Positions 5,703 to 8,385 of a stretch of DNA of 8,385 nt are shown here, in pieces. Position 1 is the first letter of the stretch; the number at the start of each line of letters is the position of its first letter. Position numbers and translations under genes: made by a program. Under the pieces are notes generated by a model. It saw only the letters and a program-made list of their open reading frames with translations. It was not told the DNA's origin and did not search any database. Source of the stretch: an uncultured Desulfobacterales bacterium. Lineage in GTDB: Bacteria; Desulfobacterota; Desulfobacteria; Desulfobacterales; G020354645. Location of the stretch: the NCBI GenBank assembly GCA_947259865.1, contig CAMYNZ010000178.1, forward strand, positions 1 to 8,385, in the 5' to 3' direction.

Positions 5703-6563
5703 ATGCAGAGCACCCTGAAGTCTCAAAAAATGACCCGCCGCAAATTTTTCGATTGGTTGATACGGGGCGGAATTTGCACTGCATTGGGGTATACGATTGC
5801 CGTGGAACCCAACTGGTTTGCCGTTGAAAAGGTGGACGTTCCCATCAAGGGACTGCCGGCGGATCTCGACGGATTTCGGATCGGTTTTGTATCTGATTTT
5901 CACCGGGGCCGCTTTGTCACAGAAGGCGATATTTCAAGGGCTGCGCGATATTTGCAAAGACAAAGCCCGGATCTGATACTGCTGGGGGGTGATTTTGTTG
6001 ATAACAAGGCCGATTATATACACTCTTGTTTAAAAGTGTTGTCACAATTGAAATCACCCCTGGGCATCTGCGCGGTTCTGGGGAATCATGACTACTGGAC
6101 AGATCCGGATTTAATTCGCGCTTCAATACAGCAAACACGAATTCGACTCCTGGACAACGAATCCGTGAAATTGAAGTGGAAGCGTGAACAATTTTATCTG
6201 GTCGGATTGGACGACGCCTGGGAGGGCCGCCCCAATCCGCGCGCTGCGTTTAAAGGTGTGCCCGATAAGGCGGTGAAAATTCTGCTGGTGCATGAACCGG
6301 ATTATGCAGAAACATTAAAAAGGCTGCCTTCATGGCTGCCATTGCAGTTATCAGGACATTCGCATGGCGGACAGGTCGTCATACCTTTTTGGGGAGCGCC
6401 GATTTTACCCTATCTGGCAAGAAAATATCCGTCCGGTCTCCAGAAGGTGACCGGCCGAAACCGATGGGTCTATACGACCCGGGGGGTGGGGCATTTGCTT
6501 CCGGTGCGGTTTAACTGCACACCGGAAGTTACTCTTTTGATCCTACGCGGGGTGAATGTATAA
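5703..6563 (+). CDS. Tat-type YkuE-like metallophosphoesterase
   Basis: The 286-residue calcineurin-like phosphoesterase has all the dinuclear metal motifs: SDFH (Asp65, His67), GGDFVD (Asp97), GNHD (Asn128, His129), VHEPD (His197) and GHSHGGQ (His219, His221). The N-terminus reads MTRRKFFDWLIRGG from residue 10, with Arg12-Arg13 and a hydrophobic stretch to about residue 33. This matches a twin-arginine signal or signal anchor, as in Bacillus subtilis YkuE, so the enzyme is probably exported or anchored outside the cytoplasmic membrane. The natural substrate is not evident; a phosphodiester or lipid-linked phosphate is possible. ATG 5703 follows the SDR stop with no gap, and AGGAAAG in the SDR's last codons can serve as its ribosome binding site, suggesting translational coupling. 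A second ATG at 5730 would still keep the RR motif. Confidence 0.88.
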   Translation: MQSTLKSQKMTRRKFFDWLIRGGICTALGYTIAVEPNWFAVEKVDVPIKGLPADLDGFRIGFVSDFHRGRFVTEGDISRAARYLQRQSPDLILLGGDFVDNKADYIHSCLKVLSQLKSPLGICAVLGNHDYWTDPDLIRASIQQTRIRLLDNESVKLKWKREQFYLVGLDDAWEGRPNPRAAFKGVPDKAVKILLVHEPDYAETLKRLPSWLPLQLSGHSHGGQVVIPFWGAPILPYLARKYPSGLQKVTGRNRWVYTTRGVGHLLPVRFNCTPEVTLLILRGVNV

Positions 6564-6612
6564 TATGCACGACATCTGCTATTAGGCGGTCCCTTTTACC
6601 TCGATTGACGGC

Positions 6613-6644
6613 TTGGAGGCTAGGAAGCTGGAAGGCCTGAAAGC
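6613..6644 (+). repeat. Four imperfect 8-bp tandem repeats
   Basis: The 110-nt gap before the M20 gene holds four consecutive octamers in register: TTGGAGGC, TAGGAAGC, TGGAAGGC and CTGAAAGC. They follow the pattern N-T/A-G-R-A-R-G-C. The purine-rich run resembles the degenerate 'GGAAGCT' short repeats seen between genes in some Desulfobacterota (from general recall). Function is unknown; it could be a slippage-prone tract. No terminator or promoter is clear in 6564-6673. Confidence 0.45.
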
Positions 6645-6673
6645 TTTTTGCCGGAATTGAGAAAGATTTAATA

Positions 6674-7891
6674 GTGAATTATAAACTTCCCGAATTAAGC
6701 TTGCCCGGCTCATTTATGGATTCTCTGATAGCTTTGCGAAGAGAACTGCATAAAAATGCAGAGCTGTCCGGCAAAGAAAAGAATACCAGCAAAATCATTT
6801 TAGATTTCATACGGGACTGTACTCCGCACAAAGTAATTTCACCTATCGGGGGCGGTGGTCTTGGGTGTGTTTTTCAAACCGGCGCTTCCGGCCCTGCATT
6901 ACTTTTCAGGGCCGAAATGGATGCGCTGCCGATTCATGAAAAAAACGAACTCCTTTATAGATCCGGCACACCGGACATTTCCCACAGCTGCGGCCATGAC
7001 GGCCACATGGCGATCACGGCCGGCCTGGCCGGCTTGTTGCAAGCCAAATCTCCCAAACGGGGCAAAATTATTCTGCTTTTTCAACCCGCCGAAGAAACAG
7101 GACAGGGAGCCGCAGCCATTGTCAACGATCCGGCATTCAGCTCGCTCCAACCGGATTATGTCTTCGCACTTCATAATATGCCCGGCAAACAAAAAGGTGT
7201 TGTTTACCTTAAATCGGGAAATTTTAACTGTGCCTCATCGGGTTTGATCGTCCGGTTGCGGGGACGTTCCGCCCATGCTTCCCGACCTGAAGACGGCCTA
7301 GCTCCGACATTGCCAATGAGTGAAATTATACAGGGATTAAACCGACTGGCCTCTGAACCTGAATTCAACGATATTTTCTCGATGGCCACCGTCGTCTTTG
7401 CCCGCCTGGGGGAAAAAAACTTCGGCACCGCGCCGGATGAAGCTGAAATCCGCGCGACCCTGCGGAGTGAAGACGATCAAACCTTAGAATTGCTGGAGCG
7501 CAAAGCCCAACAGCTGGTGGCTGGATATGCTCAAAAGGCAGGATTGCAATATAATCTGAAATGGCGGGATAGATTCACAGCCAGCGTCAATGATGAGCGT
7601 GCTGTTGAGATTGTAGCCAAAGCCGCCAGCGTCAATGATGAGCGTGCTGTTGAGATTGTAGCCAAAGCCGCTGCAAATGCCGGTAAAAAAGTGGTTTACC
7701 TGAAGCGTCCCAGGCGCTGGTCCGAGGACTTCGGCCAATTTACGGCCCGGGTTCCCGGGGCCATGTTTTTGCTGGGAGCCGGAAAAACCTGTCCGCCGCT
7801 GCACAGTCCTGAATACGATTTCCCGGATGATCTCATCCAAATCGGATTGACTATTTATTGGGCGATAATCAATCAGGTGCTCAACAATTAA
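6674..7891 (+). CDS. M20-family metal-dependent amidohydrolase/amidase with an internal 15-residue duplication
   Basis: The 405-residue enzyme belongs to the M20D branch (IAA-amino-acid hydrolase, hippurate hydrolase, N-acyl-amino-acid deacylase). It hydrolyses an amide bond with a dinuclear metal centre in the cytoplasm. Visible motifs are RRELHKNAELSG (22-33), FRAEMDALP (78-86), SHSCGHDGHMA (103-113, ligands Cys106 and His108), FQPAEETGQGA (136-146, base Glu140 and ligand Glu141), ALHNMPG (His167), the dimerisation-domain segment with GRSAHAS (197-203), and LHSPEYDF (His377). Residues 303-317 are repeated exactly at 318-332. Relatives have one such segment, so the expected length is about 390. 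The start is GTG at 6674, which lacks a strong Shine-Dalgarno; ATG 6716 would cut into the N-terminal helix. The 3' end overlaps the convergent minus-strand gene by 11 bp. The substrate is not determinable. Confidence 0.88.
   Translation: MNYKLPELSLPGSFMDSLIALRRELHKNAELSGKEKNTSKIILDFIRDCTPHKVISPIGGGGLGCVFQTGASGPALLFRAEMDALPIHEKNELLYRSGTPDISHSCGHDGHMAITAGLAGLLQAKSPKRGKIILLFQPAEETGQGAAAIVNDPAFSSLQPDYVFALHNMPGKQKGVVYLKSGNFNCASSGLIVRLRGRSAHASRPEDGLAPTLPMSEIIQGLNRLASEPEFNDIFSMATVVFARLGEKNFGTAPDEAEIRATLRSEDDQTLELLERKAQQLVAGYAQKAGLQYNLKWRDRFTASVNDERAVEIVAKAASVNDERAVEIVAKAAANAGKKVVYLKRPRRWSEDFGQFTARVPGAMFLLGAGKTCPPLHSPEYDFPDDLIQIGLTIYWAIINQVLNN
7580..7671 (+). repeat. Exact in-frame 45-bp tandem duplication
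   Basis: Bases 7580-7624 and 7625-7669 are identical, and the period-45 match runs on two more bases to 7671. The unit encodes ASVNDERAVEIVAKA. The copies have no mismatch, so the duplication is recent, or it is an assembly or population variant. It lies near the return from the lid/dimerisation domain to the catalytic domain. Confidence 0.95.
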
Positions 7892-8213
7892 GAATCATAC
7901 TGTCTCTGGGTGTAAAGGTCTTGAAAGGCAATTTTGATTGCTCTGCCACATATCCGGGAACCGCTATACCTGACGCAAATTGACAATAGTTTTTAAAAGT
8001 CCGGCCGTCTATCCGAACCTTCATACCTTTAATGGGATGTTTCAACGGCACGATTGCATAGACATTTTGAAACCTCTGCTGCAGATCGTAATAACCTTTG
8101 TTTTTCGACTTTTTACTGATACTCACTTCCAGGTAATGTCTCGAATTACCCGCAATTTGTCCCTCAAATTCGTCACTGATTTCAGTAAGTAATTTATCTA
8201 AACTGTTTTCCAT
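7881..8213 (-). CDS. Small hypothetical protein, unrecognised
   Basis: The 110-residue product begins MENSLDKLLTEISDEFEG, an acidic, probably helical segment. It continues with a basic stretch (KKSKNK, 34-39) and then a segment that looks like alternating strands and turns ('VYAIVPLKHPIKGMKVRIDG', 'YCQFASGIAVPGYVA'). It ends in Cys110; the only other cysteine is Cys77. There is no signal peptide or membrane helix, and I do not recognise a family. It is more than an open frame by chance because an ideal Shine-Dalgarno, GGAGGTG (8221-8227 on the plus strand as CACCTCC), lies seven bases before its ATG, with a plausible promoter further upstream. It points against all the other genes here and overlaps the M20 stop region tail to tail by 11 bp, with no terminator between them. 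Confidence 0.7.
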   Translation of the reverse strand: MENSLDKLLTEISDEFEGQIAGNSRHYLEVSISKKSKNKGYYDLQQRFQNVYAIVPLKHPIKGMKVRIDGRTFKNYCQFASGIAVPGYVAEQSKLPFKTFTPRDSMILNC

Positions 8214-8220
8214 GTCGAGT

Positions 8221-8250
8221 CACCTCCACATTTCTGATTTTCGAGAAATG
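8221..8250 (-). promoter_or_regulatory. Ribosome binding site and leader hairpin of the minus-strand gene
   Basis: On the minus strand GGAGGTG (8221-8227) is the ribosome binding site. Directly upstream of it, CATTTCT (8229-8235) and AGAAATG (8244-8250) form a perfect 7-bp stem with an 8-nt loop in the predicted leader. Being next to the ribosome binding site, it could modulate translation or be part of an operator. Confidence 0.5.
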
Positions 8251-8265
8251 TCATCGTATCGATAT

Positions 8266-8293
8266 AGTATAATTTTTATAATGATTTGCTCAA
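8266..8293 (-). promoter_or_regulatory. Candidate sigma-70-type promoter for the minus-strand gene
   Basis: Read on the minus strand, TTGAGC (8288-8293) and TATACT (8266-8271) are 16 bp apart. The -10 is close to consensus and the -35 moderate. A palindrome TATCGATA (8257-8264) lies just downstream of the -10, where an operator could sit. The -35 falls inside the terminal 99-bp repeat whose placement is doubtful, so only the -10 part is reasonably secure. Confidence 0.35.
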
Positions 8294-8385
8294 AAGGCAG
8301 GATTGCAATATAATCTGAAATGGCGGGATAGATTCACAGCCAGCGTCAATGATGAGCGTGCTGTTGAGATTGTAGCCAAAGCCGC
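8287..8385 (+). repeat. Terminal 99-bp exact copy of part of the M20 gene
   Basis: All 99 bases are identical to 7528-7626. The base before the match differs (T at 8286, A at 7527), and the window ends exactly where the tandem copies in the gene diverge. The reading frame has no start or upstream gene context here. It is either an assembly-graph overlap at a contig end or the beginning of a partial second copy of the gene. Confidence 0.9.

Noticed and set aside
1..8385. CRISPR array, tRNA or rRNA genes, toxin-antitoxin or defence module
   Set aside because: No regularly spaced repeats, no tRNA-like cloverleaf and no matching protein families were seen on either strand.

Overview
The window looks like a piece of an anaerobic, sulfate-reducer-type bacterial chromosome, most likely Desulfobacterota (Desulfobacterales or a relative). 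The basis is a cytoplasmic Mo/W-bis-pterin oxidoreductase with a four-cluster ferredoxin partner, frequent TTG/GTG starts behind good ribosome binding sites, and intergenic gaps filled with small G+C-rich inverted-repeat elements of a kind I associate with that group. This assignment is inference; no marker gene is complete enough to fix the taxon.

Layout. Bases 2-118 are the last 38 codons of an S1-domain protein, probably the transcription accessory protein Tex. A gap with a MITE-like inverted repeat follows, then a secreted DUF4019 protein (485-913), a REP-like palindrome cluster, and a formylglycine-generating-enzyme-fold (SUMF1) protein (1244-2002) that lacks the catalytic cysteine pair. 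Another gap with a hairpin element (2151-2251) precedes a tight co-directional group: molybdopterin oxidoreductase (2338-4488), 16-plus-cysteine ferredoxin subunit (4501-4944), short-chain dehydrogenase (4968-5702) and a Tat-type metallophosphoesterase (5703-6563). The gaps between them are 12, 23 and 0 nt. After 110 nt carrying four imperfect octamer repeats comes an M20 amidohydrolase (6674-7891). It overlaps tail to tail with a small unrecognised minus-strand gene (7881-8213).

How the genes fit together. The oxidoreductase and ferredoxin subunits should form a soluble two-subunit redox enzyme: there is no Tat signal and no NrfD-type membrane anchor gene. The SDR in the same transcription unit suggests a substrate with an alcohol/ketone or acyl step. 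The substrate cannot be read from the sequence. The phosphoesterase is translationally abutted to the SDR but is probably an exported housekeeping-type enzyme.

Most notable structure. The M20 gene carries an exact in-frame 45-bp tandem duplication (15 residues repeated). The last 99 bases of the window are an exact copy of 7528-7626 inside the same gene, stopping at the base where the two tandem copies diverge. This looks like an assembly-graph overlap at a contig end and possibly a repeat-number polymorphism. I did not find convincing evidence of a novel defence, mobile or RNA system.
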